Positions 6,426 through 14,758 of a DNA stretch of 63,204 bases are shown here, one piece after another; the first letter of the stretch is position 1, and each line of letters opens with the position of its first letter. The stretch covers positions 1 through 63,204 of the forward strand of contig MIBZ01000044.1 of assembly GCA_001829675.1 (NCBI GenBank), given 5' to 3'. Made by a program: the position numbers and the translations under genes. The notes under the pieces were generated by a model. The model did not search any database and was not told the DNA's origin. It was given only the letters and a program-made list of their open reading frames with translations. Source of the stretch: Sulfurimonas sp. RIFCSPLOWO2_12_36_12 (GTDB lineage Bacteria > Campylobacterota > Campylobacteria > Campylobacterales > Sulfurimonadaceae).

Positions 6426-9353
6426 ATGACAATAAAGCAAAAACTTTTCCTATTAACCGTATTGCCGACCGTCACTATTTTACTTTTTTCTATAAACCAT
6501 GCAATTGACAAATATAACTCTTACCATAATCATGAACTTTTAATATCCTCTTCCACGCTAATGGACCATACTGCAAATGTACTACACGAATTACAGCTAG
6601 AAAGAGGGCTCAGTTCAAGCAACATAAAAAGTTATGAGGGCAATAATTTATATTTTTCAGAACTGCTTCTAACACAACAAGCACAAACAAATATTGCTAT
6701 TGAAAAGTATAATGCTTTTTTAAATGATTTAAATAAAAAACAGCTAAAAATTGCCAATGAAGAGATAATTAAGAGCATTGATATTTTATTAAAATCTATA
6801 GTTTACATTAGAGACAGCATATTAAACGGTGAGATGACACACGAAAACTCTTTTACATACTTCTCATATACAAATAACCAACTTCTAGAGCTTGCCGATA
6901 GTATAAAATTTTATTCAAATGATGAGATGATTCAAACAAAAATTATGGCGCTAAAGAAAATTTTACTTCTTCAAGAGATTAGCGGTCAAGAGAGAGCTTT
7001 AATACTTCAAATAAATAGAAACAGCTTGTCTATAAAAAATTTAGAAAAAATCGACACTCTGCTTGAGGCACAGTACAACCTATACGACAATATTAAAACA
7101 ATTTTACGAAACTCAAAAATTGATAAGCAACTTGAAGAGATTGACAGAAAAAATGCGAACAACTATTTTAACGAGGTTAGAAAAATAGTTAAAAATTCAG
7201 ATGATAACAAATTTTCAGTAGATGAAGAGTTGTGGTGGAGCGTATCAACCGACAGAATTAATGATTTTCACACTTTAGGGCGTGATATTTTTTCACAAAT
7301 AGTCTCAGATATAGAGATAAGAAACAGTGAGCTTTATAACTCTTTTATCTATCAAATAACAATCACTTTAACAACAATATTTGCTCTGCTTTTTGGAGCT
7401 TATCTGCTCGCAAGAAATATTGATACTTCTTTAAAAAATTTAGATTTCGGAATGGATAAATTTTTTGATTTTTTAAACTTTAAGACTAATGCTCCAAAAA
7501 AAATAGATGTTAATTCAAAAGATGAGTTAAGTGCAATAGCGAATAAAATTAATGAACAGATTCTATCACTTGAAAAACAGCTAGAAAAAGATAGAAGATT
7601 TATAAACGAAACTACACAGATAGTTCACCTTATGAAAGATGGTATCTTTTATGAAAAATCATCTTTCGACCCTGCGAATCCTTCTCTCATAAACTTAAAA
7701 ATAGTATTTAACGAGCTAACGGAGTTAATATCTGAGAAAATTACAGAACAGACAAACTCCCTGGAATCACTAAATAAAACACTTGCAGATAAAGTTAACA
7801 AACAAACCGCCGAGCTTACAAAACAGATATTTGAGATAACAAAAGCAAGAGATAATGCAATAAAAGCTGAAACCGCAAAGGATGAATTTTTAGCAAACAT
7901 GTCCCATGAAATCAGAACTCCATTAAACGCGATTTTGGGTTTTGTAACAATTCTTGAGCAAAGAATAAAAGATAGCAAATCCCTAGATTACCTAAATATT
8001 ATAAGCACAAGCGGAAAGTCTCTTCTTTACATAATCAACGATATTTTGGATTTTTCTAAAATCCAAAGCAGTAAGTTTACAATTACACCTCGCGATATTG
8101 ATCCTCTTCATGAGTTTAGTAGTATTACACTCCTTTTTGCTTCAAAAGCTTATGAAAAACATATCTCTTATGCTGTTTATATAGACCCTAATCTGCCAAG
8201 ATTAATAAGTGTAGATGAAACAAGAGTAAAACAGATAATATCAAATCTGCTGAGCAATGCAATAAAATTTGCCTACAAAGGCGGCTTTGTACATATTAAT
8301 ATTTGCATTAAAGATAATTTTCTCATCGTCTGTGTTGAAGATAGCGGAATTGGAATTCCTTTAAAAAGTCAAAGTAAAATTTTCACCCCTTTTACTCAGG
8401 CTGACAGCTCAACCACAAGAAAGTACGGCGGGACAGGCTTGGGATTGTCAATATCATTTAAACTTGCGCAGCAGATGAACGGTACACTCTCGTTTATATC
8501 TCAAGAAGATGTTGGTTCAACATTTACACTAAATATTCCCATTAAAGTTATAGACAAATTTCCAAAAGAGCTTGTAGATTTAAAGAAAATAGAAAAATAT
8601 AAATTTGCAATCTTAAATAGCCCAGAAATGAGCATTTTATTTGTAGAATTAATAAAAAAATATCTAAATGACTTTGGAATAATAGAAGTTGCAGAAATAA
8701 AAGAACATGTAGATAATGGCTACGATATACTCTTTTTTACACCTAATGATTTATATAACAAAAAAATAATTGATGCAAAAAAACCAGCAATTGCAATACT
8801 AAAATCTAGCATAGTAAACCTACCCAACCTTGAGCATATAGCGTCGCTGTTTGCGCCATTTACACCTATGTCATTTATAGAGGCCATTGATAATGTGGCA
8901 AAAGAACAGATACGAAAAATGGCCGATATAGAAGAGATTGGTAATTACAATATGCAAAGCAGTGACATAAAATTTAATGCAAATATTTTAATTGCCGAAG
9001 ACAACAAAACAAATCAGCTGCTAATGACTCTTATTTTGGATAATTATGGCATTAGTTATGATGTCGCTAACAATGGTGCAGAAGCTGTTAAAATATTTAA
9101 AGAGAAGAAGTTTGATTTGATTTTAATGGATGAAAATATGCCCGAACTCAGCGGTTTAGGCGCATTGATACAAATAAGAGAGTATGAGGCAAAAAACAGT
9201 TTAAGCAAAACGCCTGTTATTGCGGTTACTGCAAATACACTAACGACAGATATTGAGAAGTTTTTAAATGCAGGAATGGATGGATTTATGTCTAAACCGA
9301 TTGATAATAGACTCTTGGAGATAGAGCTAAGCAAACATTTAAAAATAGCCTAG
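6426..9353 (+). CDS. Membrane hybrid histidine kinase with NIT sensor and receiver domain
   Basis: A 975-residue sensor kinase. TM1 is at about residues 7-27. A periplasmic helical domain (about 35-305) begins with HELQLERGLSS, the mark of the NIT (nitrate/nitrite-sensing) family. TM2 is at about 307-330, then a HAMP-like/coiled-coil linker. The HisKA domain has MSHEIRTPLNAILGF with phospho-acceptor His494. The HATPase has NLLSNAIKF and DSGIGIP plus GGTGLGLS. The C-terminal receiver (about 848-975) has phospho-acceptor Asp902 in ILMDENMPE. No response regulator gene is adjacent, so output may pass to a separate Hpt or regulator. Nitrate sensing is inferred from the domain only. Confidence 0.9.
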   Translation: MTIKQKLFLLTVLPTVTILLFSINHAIDKYNSYHNHELLISSSTLMDHTANVLHELQLERGLSSSNIKSYEGNNLYFSELLLTQQAQTNIAIEKYNAFLNDLNKKQLKIANEEIIKSIDILLKSIVYIRDSILNGEMTHENSFTYFSYTNNQLLELADSIKFYSNDEMIQTKIMALKKILLLQEISGQERALILQINRNSLSIKNLEKIDTLLEAQYNLYDNIKTILRNSKIDKQLEEIDRKNANNYFNEVRKIVKNSDDNKFSVDEELWWSVSTDRINDFHTLGRDIFSQIVSDIEIRNSELYNSFIYQITITLTTIFALLFGAYLLARNIDTSLKNLDFGMDKFFDFLNFKTNAPKKIDVNSKDELSAIANKINEQILSLEKQLEKDRRFINETTQIVHLMKDGIFYEKSSFDPANPSLINLKIVFNELTELISEKITEQTNSLESLNKTLADKVNKQTAELTKQIFEITKARDNAIKAETAKDEFLANMSHEIRTPLNAILGFVTILEQRIKDSKSLDYLNIISTSGKSLLYIINDILDFSKIQSSKFTITPRDIDPLHEFSSITLLFASKAYEKHISYAVYIDPNLPRLISVDETRVKQIISNLLSNAIKFAYKGGFVHINICIKDNFLIVCVEDSGIGIPLKSQSKIFTPFTQADSSTTRKYGGTGLGLSISFKLAQQMNGTLSFISQEDVGSTFTLNIPIKVIDKFPKELVDLKKIEKYKFAILNSPEMSILFVELIKKYLNDFGIIEVAEIKEHVDNGYDILFFTPNDLYNKKIIDAKKPAIAILKSSIVNLPNLEHIASLFAPFTPMSFIEAIDNVAKEQIRKMADIEEIGNYNMQSSDIKFNANILIAEDNKTNQLLMTLILDNYGISYDVANNGAEAVKIFKEKKFDLILMDENMPELSGLGALIQIREYEAKNSLSKTPVIAVTANTLTTDIEKFLNAGMDGFMSKPIDNRLLEIELSKHLKIA

Positions 9354-9370
9354 CTCTTTGTTTATATAAT

Positions 9371-10444
9371 TTAGTTCCTGCTTATTGCGTTTAAATCCGA
9401 AAATGCTACTTCAACTCTCTTAACTAGCGTTTTTTGTCCTTCTCTTAGCCATTTTCTAGGGTCATAATAGTTTTTATTCGGTTTATCTTCGCCCTCAGGA
9501 TTTCCGATTTGACCTTGAAGATAATCTCTATTTTTTTCGTAATACTCTTTTACACCAATCCATGTTGCCCATTGGGTATCTGTGTCAATATTCATCTTGA
9601 TAACACCGTAGCTGATTGCTTCGCGAATCTCCTCAAGCGTCGAGCCTGAACCGCCGTGAAAAACAAAATTTACGGGCTTACCCAGAGTATTAAACTTTTC
9701 TTGAATATATTTTTGAGAGTTATTTAAAATTTTTGGCGTTAGCACAACATTGCCCGGCTTATAAACACCGTGAACATTACCAAAAGATGCAGCAATTGTA
9801 AAACTTGGAGAAACTTCACTCAACTCTTTGTATGCGTATGCAACATCCTCAGGCTGAGTGTAAAGAAGAGAGTTGTCTACATTTGAGTTGTCAACTCCAT
9901 CCTCTTCTCCGCCTGTTACTCCGAGTTCTATCTCTATACTCATGCCGATTTTGCTCATTCTTTGCAGATATTTTTTACAAATGGCAACATTCTCTTCAAG
10001 CGGTTCTTCGGATAAATCTAACATGTGAGAAGAGTAAAGTGGCTTAGCGTAAGTTTTAAAATGCTTTTCGCCCTCATCTAAAAGAGCATCAATCCACGGA
10101 AGAAGTTTTTTTGCAGCATGGTCGGTATGAAGAATAACCGCTACACCATAAGCTTCAGCCATCATATGCACATGCAAAGCTCCTGAAACTGCGCCGACAA
10201 TCGCTGCTTTTTCATTTTCATTATTCAAGCCTTTTCCTGCATAAAATGACGCTCCGCCGTTGCTAAATTGAATAATTACAGGAGATTTTACTTTCGCTGC
10301 AGCCTCCAATATGGCATTTATAGAATCAGTACCTACAACATTTATCGCTGGAATAGCAAATCCATTTTCCTTTGCGTACTGATAAACTTTTTGTACATCA
10401 TCGCCAAATAATACTCCTGGCTTTACAATATTTAAAACACCCAT
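9371..10444 (-). CDS. fba: Fructose-bisphosphate aldolase, class II
   Basis: A 357-residue zinc aldolase that interconverts fructose 1,6-bisphosphate with dihydroxyacetone phosphate and glyceraldehyde 3-phosphate. In such an organism it probably serves gluconeogenesis. The motif LHTDHAAK holds Asp108 (acid/base) and zinc ligand His109. VFHGGSGS and the glycine/serine phosphate loop follow, and length fits the E. coli-like subgroup. It converges on the hybrid kinase gene with 17 bases between the stops, and is divergent from the coiled-coil gene at 10557. Identification is firm. Confidence 0.96.
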   Translation of the reverse strand: MGVLNIVKPGVLFGDDVQKVYQYAKENGFAIPAINVVGTDSINAILEAAAKVKSPVIIQFSNGGASFYAGKGLNNENEKAAIVGAVSGALHVHMMAEAYGVAVILHTDHAAKKLLPWIDALLDEGEKHFKTYAKPLYSSHMLDLSEEPLEENVAICKKYLQRMSKIGMSIEIELGVTGGEEDGVDNSNVDNSLLYTQPEDVAYAYKELSEVSPSFTIAASFGNVHGVYKPGNVVLTPKILNNSQKYIQEKFNTLGKPVNFVFHGGSGSTLEEIREAISYGVIKMNIDTDTQWATWIGVKEYYEKNRDYLQGQIGNPEGEDKPNKNYYDPRKWLREGQKTLVKRVEVAFSDLNAISRN

Positions 10445-10525
10445 TATTAGACTCTTTTTGTAAAATTTTTGCCTAATTGTATTACAGGCTTCATTTAAAA
10501 TAACTTTTATAAAAACTTATTATGC

Positions 10526-10531
10526 TAAAAT
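10526..10531 (+). promoter_or_regulatory. Extended -10 of the coiled-coil/FapA operon
   Basis: TGCTAAAAT (TG plus TAAAAT) ends 25 bases before the ATG at 10557; GGGGA at 10547-10551 is a reasonable ribosome site. Confidence 0.4.
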
Positions 10532-10556
10532 AACCAAAAAATTATCGGGGATTCAA

Positions 10557-11234
10557 ATGAGACTAACAATAGATGAATATTGTAAATATTTTAAAATGTC
10601 CAAAGAGATGATTAATTCGAAGATTAAAGCAAAAAAATTAAACTATATTATTGAAGACGGTATGACATATATCATAGTAACAAGAAGCTCGCTTGACAAA
10701 GAAAAAAGAGTAGAGATTCATCAAGAAAAAAATGTTGTCCCTAGAGAAAACACTCAAATAGCTAAACCAAAAACTACCGTTGCTACGGTTATAGCGCTCT
10801 ATCAAAGAGAAAATAAATTTTTAAAAGACAAAATAGTTCAATTAGAGACTAAAGTTGATAAACTGATAGACGATAAAGAGCAGATGCTGCGTGATGAGAG
10901 AGATAAAATAGAAAAAATTTACAGCTCAAAAGATGAACAACTTAAAAATATTCTGACTCTTGTAAATAAAAAAATGAAGCTTGACAAAGAAAACGCAACA
11001 ATACATGAAATAGAGAGTTTTAACCACCAAGATGAAGCAAAATCAATAGACGGTTTTGAGCTTGTTGAATTAAAAGAGTATTTAAAATCATTAAATATTA
11101 AATCTTCTCAAAGAAAAACAATTAAAAAAAGATTTTTGGATGCCTATGACAACGATGTTAGAGTGATACATAGAGACGGTAAATTGTATCTGGATTTTTC
11201 AAAATACGATTATAGTGATTTGCTTGCTTACTAA
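10557..11234 (+). CDS. Coiled-coil protein with small N-terminal HTH-like domain (possibly DUF3972-like)
   Basis: A 225-residue soluble protein. Residues 1-40 (LTIDEYCKYFKMSKEMINSK, then a short beta pair) resemble an excisionase/MerR-like winged helix or the epsilonproteobacterial DUF3972 start. Residues about 78-145 form a lysine/glutamate-rich coiled coil. The C-terminus (about 168-225) has a helix followed by DGKLYLDFSKYDYSDL, a short repeat of the fold at the start. It overlaps the FapA-like gene by 20 bases, so the products are likely made together. No firm function. Confidence 0.7.
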   Translation: MRLTIDEYCKYFKMSKEMINSKIKAKKLNYIIEDGMTYIIVTRSSLDKEKRVEIHQEKNVVPRENTQIAKPKTTVATVIALYQRENKFLKDKIVQLETKVDKLIDDKEQMLRDERDKIEKIYSSKDEQLKNILTLVNKKMKLDKENATIHEIESFNHQDEAKSIDGFELVELKEYLKSLNIKSSQRKTIKKRFLDAYDNDVRVIHRDGKLYLDFSKYDYSDLLAY

Positions 11235-12888
11235 AAAATTCAAAACTAGAAATATCATAGCTACAATCAACAAATTTGCAGCAGAGAACAAGTGTTCACC
11301 GCTTGAGTTCTCTTTTAGCATCGATAGCGTTGATACCTACATCAAAACAACTGCTGATGATGATTTCAAACTATACAACGAAGATTCGCTAAACTATTAC
11401 ACAGATCATGACAAAATCATTAATGAACATGTTAAATTTAGGCAGATATACATTGTTACGCTCAAACAGAGCCTTAAGTCAGTAATAAAACTAAACTATG
11501 CTATAAATTTTTCTGACAATAATGCGAACGCAGATATCATTATAAATCCAGAATCAGAAATCCCATATAAACAGCATCAGCCAAAAGAGATATACCTGCT
11601 TTTACTTAAAGAGCTAAACAATATAAAAGCTAAAAATAGTATCTTGATAAATATTTTTGATGAAAAGATGAAAGAGAAACTAAAAGCTTTTGTTAACCAT
11701 CTGTACAAAAACAAATTTGCAAATAAAATTAAACTTCCGCTTTTTAGTGGAATTGAACCGGAGATAAGAAGAAGCAGTAAACTTATAATGCGCTTTTTAC
11801 AAAAAGAGACAACTCATCAAGTTATAGAGGTTGATGTACAAGAGATTCTAGTTGAATTTATCAAGCCTGTTTTTGGAAAAAATGGACTAAACGCATTTGG
11901 TGAGATTATTGATAATAGTTACTTAAATAATAGTGAAGACTTAAAGTGTCGCGTAGATGACAAAAGCATAGAAATTGTAGAAAATGATGATAGAAAAATT
12001 TATAGAAGTAAAATAAAAGGTTATGTTCATCTTGATAATGATGATTTTTACATTGACAACAAAATCCAGATGCAGCATCTCTCTCGCGTTCAGGACTCTG
12101 TCGCAAAAGATGAAGCAAACAATATTGAAGTTATTATTTCCCAACACGACACCTCTCTTGATAGCGTAGGAGAAGGCGTTAAACTTACATCAGAAACAGT
12201 TCATATCAATGGACATGTCGGCGCAAAATCAAATCTAAGAGCTGTTAACCTCACAATATACGGTGCAACTCATCAAGATTCATCGCAAGAGGCAAAATTT
12301 GCTGAGATAAATAGGCACAAAGGTAAACTTAGATGCCACAGCGCAAAAATAAAGCTCTTGGAAGGCGGAGAAGTTCACGCAACAAATGTTGAGATAGAAA
12401 GCTCTTTGGGCGGTACAATCTATGCAGAAAATGTAACAATTGGGCATGTGAAAAATAATCTCAAAGTTTACGCATCTAACTCAATTAACATTAACCTTGT
12501 GAGCGGGGAAGACAACCTATTTAAGATTAACTACAAAGATATTCCTACTCTAAACAGCAGATATAATTTTGTGACAAGAGAGATAGAAGATTTGAAATAC
12601 CGCCTTGAAGGTGCCCAAAAACACACCCTCTCCGAGGTTCCCATTTTAAAAGAGCAAATTAACAAATTAAAAGCCCAGCAGGACATGATTGTAAACGGAG
12701 TAAAATATGCAAAAATTACAATTAAAGAACCTTTAAGAGGCTTAAATACAATTACATTTACATTAAATAATGCTCAAGAGCTTACCTTCAAAACGGAAGA
12801 GAAGAGTTATGATTCATTTTACATAACAGAATCAGAGAACTATATTACTCTGCACCCGACAAACAAAAAAATCCCAATAAACCAATAA
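11215..12888 (+). CDS. FapA/DUF342-family polymer-forming-like protein
   Basis: A 557-residue protein of the FapA (flagellar assembly protein A, DUF342) family. The N-terminal half (1-210) is alpha/beta. The centre (about 300-440) is a right-handed beta-helix-like run with repeated short strands such as VHINGHVGAKSNLRAVNLTIYGAT, GGEVHATNVEIESSLGGTIY and NVTIGHVKNNLKVYAS. The segment at about 450-500 is a coiled coil, typical of the family. The start is a GTG inside the upstream gene. Vibrio FapA helps place flagella through a sugar-PTS link, but the role here is unknown. Confidence 0.75.
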   Translation: MICLLTKKFKTRNIIATINKFAAENKCSPLEFSFSIDSVDTYIKTTADDDFKLYNEDSLNYYTDHDKIINEHVKFRQIYIVTLKQSLKSVIKLNYAINFSDNNANADIIINPESEIPYKQHQPKEIYLLLLKELNNIKAKNSILINIFDEKMKEKLKAFVNHLYKNKFANKIKLPLFSGIEPEIRRSSKLIMRFLQKETTHQVIEVDVQEILVEFIKPVFGKNGLNAFGEIIDNSYLNNSEDLKCRVDDKSIEIVENDDRKIYRSKIKGYVHLDNDDFYIDNKIQMQHLSRVQDSVAKDEANNIEVIISQHDTSLDSVGEGVKLTSETVHINGHVGAKSNLRAVNLTIYGATHQDSSQEAKFAEINRHKGKLRCHSAKIKLLEGGEVHATNVEIESSLGGTIYAENVTIGHVKNNLKVYASNSININLVSGEDNLFKINYKDIPTLNSRYNFVTREIEDLKYRLEGAQKHTLSEVPILKEQINKLKAQQDMIVNGVKYAKITIKEPLRGLNTITFTLNNAQELTFKTEEKSYDSFYITESENYITLHPTNKKIPINQ

Positions 12889-13105
12889 TAGCCCTCATTT
12901 TTTAAATAATTTTTTTTATTTTCCAGTCTAAAGTAGTTTTTTTGTTTAAATTAAACACGGAATTCCGTATGCTTTATATTTTTATTGCTATGTTTAACTA
13001 TTTTTAAATATCTTTTCACACCATATATAGAATATTAAAGTATTTTATTAATATATTACTATAATTTAAATGTATGTTTAAGTATTTATTCCGTACAATA
13101 CTTCT
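12889..13105 (+). promoter_or_regulatory. Promoter/operator region of the small HTH gene
   Basis: 217 very AT-rich bases with repeated symmetry. GTTTAA-A-TTAAAC (12944-12956) is joined directly to the perfect palindrome ACGGAATTCCGT (12957-12968). TATGTTTAACTATTT (12989-13003) recurs as TATGTTTAAGTATTT (13073-13087), exactly 84 bases on. ATTCCGTA recurs at 12962-12969 and 13088-13095, 126 bases apart. AAGTATT/AATACTT (13080-13086, 13097-13103) is an inverted repeat ending 2 bases before the ATG. TATAAT at 13060-13065 is a likely -10. There is no Shine-Dalgarno sequence. Autoregulation is inferred. Confidence 0.5.
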
Positions 13106-13345
13106 ATGCAAATTAATGATCTGTTTAATATTCTTCATAATTCAATAGAATCCAAAAATAATGGAAAAAAAATATCCCTAAAAGATATGGCTGATTCATT
13201 GGGAGTATCTATGCGCACATACCAAGATTGGAAACTGGGACGAGCAAAACCGCAAGCTGCGATTACTGTTATGCAAATGCTTGGCAAACTAGAAGATGAA
13301 GAGATTATTAGAGCAGTAAGAAAAATCAATAAACTTAAGGATTAA
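13106..13345 (+). CDS. Small HTH (XRE-like) DNA-binding protein
   Basis: A 79-residue protein that is little more than a helix-turn-helix. SLKDMADSLGVSMRTYQDWK (about residues 24-43) has the helix-turn-recognition helix pattern of the Cro/XRE group, followed by GRAKPQAAITVMQMLG. No oligomerisation or ligand domain is visible, so it is probably a dimeric repressor. It is followed after 4 bases by a short basic protein, likely the same transcript. Upstream repeats make self-regulation plausible. Confidence 0.7.
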   Translation: MQINDLFNILHNSIESKNNGKKISLKDMADSLGVSMRTYQDWKLGRAKPQAAITVMQMLGKLEDEEIIRAVRKINKLKD

Positions 13346-13349
13346 GTTA

Positions 13350-13583
13350 ATGAGCGCACTAACAAAACAAGAAAGAGATGGCTTAGAGGATGTGTTTTTA
13401 TCTATACATACACATGACGATAGATATAAAAAATTGAGAGAATTATCGTCTTTAATTATAGCAAGCAACATTAGCAGTGCTGCATCTAAACTGCTAAAGC
13501 GTGCAAAATTCGGACTCAAAAAAAGAAAAACATCATATTTTTTGTCCTTTTTTGATAAAAAGAAGAAATCTTTAAGCAAATAA
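13350..13583 (+). CDS. Small basic protein of unknown function
   Basis: A 77-residue protein. The N-terminal 50 residues look helical (KQERDGLEDVFLSIHTHDDRYKKLRELSSL) and the last 25 are strongly basic (KRAKFGLKKRKTS, then DKKKKS), which would suit nucleic acid or membrane contact. It begins 4 bases after the HTH gene and is probably translated from its transcript. I recognise no family. An open frame on the opposite strand (13289-13579) is less likely real because it would run against the operon. Confidence 0.5.
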   Translation: MSALTKQERDGLEDVFLSIHTHDDRYKKLRELSSLIIASNISSAASKLLKRAKFGLKKRKTSYFLSFFDKKKKSLSK

Positions 13584-13617
13584 ACTATAAAGTGTCTATA
13601 GCTGAATTACTTTGCTG

Positions 13618-13623
13618 TAAAAT
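13618..13623 (+). promoter_or_regulatory. -10 element of the HU gene
   Basis: TAAAAT preceded by TG-rich sequence (TTTGCTG), 56 bases before the ATG at 13680, leaving a leader of about 50 bases that contains AAGGGTAG as ribosome site. Confidence 0.4.
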
Positions 13624-13679
13624 TTTATTTTAAAGCTTAAGTAGTTTCGGAAAATCTTTATAAATTCAAGGGTAGATTT

Positions 13680-13964
13680 ATGAATAAAGCTCAATTCGTT
13701 GAACTAGTACAAGCAAGTGGCAATTACAAAACTAAAGTTGAAGCTGAAGCAGCTATCAGAGCATTTACAGATGCAGTAGCGTCTGCATTAGTAAAGAAAG
13801 AAGATGTTTCTCTTGTAGGATTTGGAAGCTTTAGCGCTTCATTACAAAAAGGTAAAAGTGGTAAAGTTCCAGGTACAAGCAAAACTTATACTACAAAAGA
13901 TAAAATGGTTCCTAAATTTAAAGCTGGTAAAGGTCTTAAAGACCGCGTTGCAGCTGGTAAGTAA
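13680..13964 (+). CDS. hup: HU-family histone-like DNA-binding protein
   Basis: A 94-residue nucleoid protein that bends DNA as a dimer. The helical dimerisation region MNKAQFVELVQASGNYKTK is followed by VSLVGFGSFSA and a beta-arm. In this phylum the arm carries the KVPGTSKTYTTKDKMVPKF variant instead of the usual GRNP/GE motif. The end is the normal KGLKDRVAAGK. It has its own promoter and a hairpin terminator after the stop. Confidence 0.95.
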   Translation: MNKAQFVELVQASGNYKTKVEAEAAIRAFTDAVASALVKKEDVSLVGFGSFSASLQKGKSGKVPGTSKTYTTKDKMVPKFKAGKGLKDRVAAGK

Positions 13965-13971
13965 CCCTTCG

Positions 13972-13997
13972 TTTGTCGCAATTTTTTTTGCGGCAAA
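13972..13997 (+). terminator. Putative terminator after the HU gene
   Basis: TTTGTCGCA (13972-13980) pairs with TGCGGCAAA (13989-13997), nine pairs with one G-U, around an 8-base AT loop. It starts 8 bases after the stop codon and is followed by a pyrimidine-rich rather than pure T stretch. Confidence 0.5.
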
Positions 13998-14092
13998 TTC
14001 TTCTCTCTAAATAAACCCCGATTTTTAAACTTTTTTTCCTAAATCTTTATCAACAAAGCTCTTCATACATTTAAATTTTTAATAAAACTAGA

Positions 14093-14098
14093 TACAAT
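14093..14098 (+). promoter_or_regulatory. -10 element of the cyclophilin gene
   Basis: TACAAT, 33 bases before the ATG at 14132, with ACGGAGAT as a good ribosome site. Confidence 0.4.
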
Positions 14099-14131
14099 AT
14101 AACTATTACATACATAAAAAACGGAGATAAA

Positions 14132-14674
14132 ATGAAAAAAATAATAGTTGCGTTACTAATGATACTATCGGTAAACCTTAGTGCACAGAGCAAAAATCCA
14201 CATGTTGTTTTGGAAACAAATCAAGGGAATATAGAACTGGAGCTGTTTCCGGAAGTAGCTCCTTTGGCAGTAGAAAATTTTACTACACATGTTAAAAATG
14301 GCTACTATAACGGACTTATCTTTCACAGAATTATAAAAGATTTTATGATTCAAGGCGGGGATCCGAGTGGAACCGGAAGAGGTGGAGAGAGTATTTGGAA
14401 AAAAGATTTTAAAGATGAGTTTACAAACAAAATGTTTGAGAGAGCCGGTGTTCTTGCTATGGCAAACAGAGGTTCTCATACAAACGGAAGTCAATTTTTC
14501 ATAACAACCGCTCCTACGCCATGGCTAAATGGAAGACATACGATTTTTGGGCAAGTTACCGCACAATCCATGAGTGTTGTAAAAAAACTTAACGATGTTG
14601 CTACTCTTGGACAAAATAGCGGAGACAGACCTGTTGAAGAACAAAAGATTATAAAAGCATATATCAAAAAGTAA
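14132..14674 (+). CDS. ppiA: Periplasmic cyclophilin-type peptidyl-prolyl isomerase
   Basis: A 180-residue cyclophilin that isomerises Xaa-Pro bonds. A signal peptide (residues 1-19, cleavage after LSA) predicts periplasmic location. The catalytic region FHRIIKDFMIQGGDP and the substrate pocket motifs GSQFFITTAPTPWL and GRHTIFGQV are all present. It is compact, as in bacterial cyclophilins. It is a single gene with its own promoter, followed by the phosphate transporter after 84 bases. Confidence 0.93.
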   Translation: MKKIIVALLMILSVNLSAQSKNPHVVLETNQGNIELELFPEVAPLAVENFTTHVKNGYYNGLIFHRIIKDFMIQGGDPSGTGRGGESIWKKDFKDEFTNKMFERAGVLAMANRGSHTNGSQFFITTAPTPWLNGRHTIFGQVTAQSMSVVKKLNDVATLGQNSGDRPVEEQKIIKAYIKK

Positions 14675-14726
14675 GATATAGTAAACCTTATCTAAAGCTA
14701 TAATTATTTTATAATTGATATTACAA

Positions 14727-14732
14727 TATAAT
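14727..14732 (+). promoter_or_regulatory. -10 element of the PiT transporter gene
   Basis: TATAAT, 26 bases before the ATG at 14759. AGAAGAGG (14745-14752) is the ribosome site and fixes the start. Confidence 0.45.
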
Positions 14733-14758
14733 TACACTAACGATAGAAGAGGTATTTA

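Noticed and set aside
13289..13579. Minus-strand frame opposite the small basic protein
   Set aside because: It would run against the HTH operon and has only Phe/Leu/Ser-rich content; the plus-strand frame follows the HTH gene with a 4-base gap.
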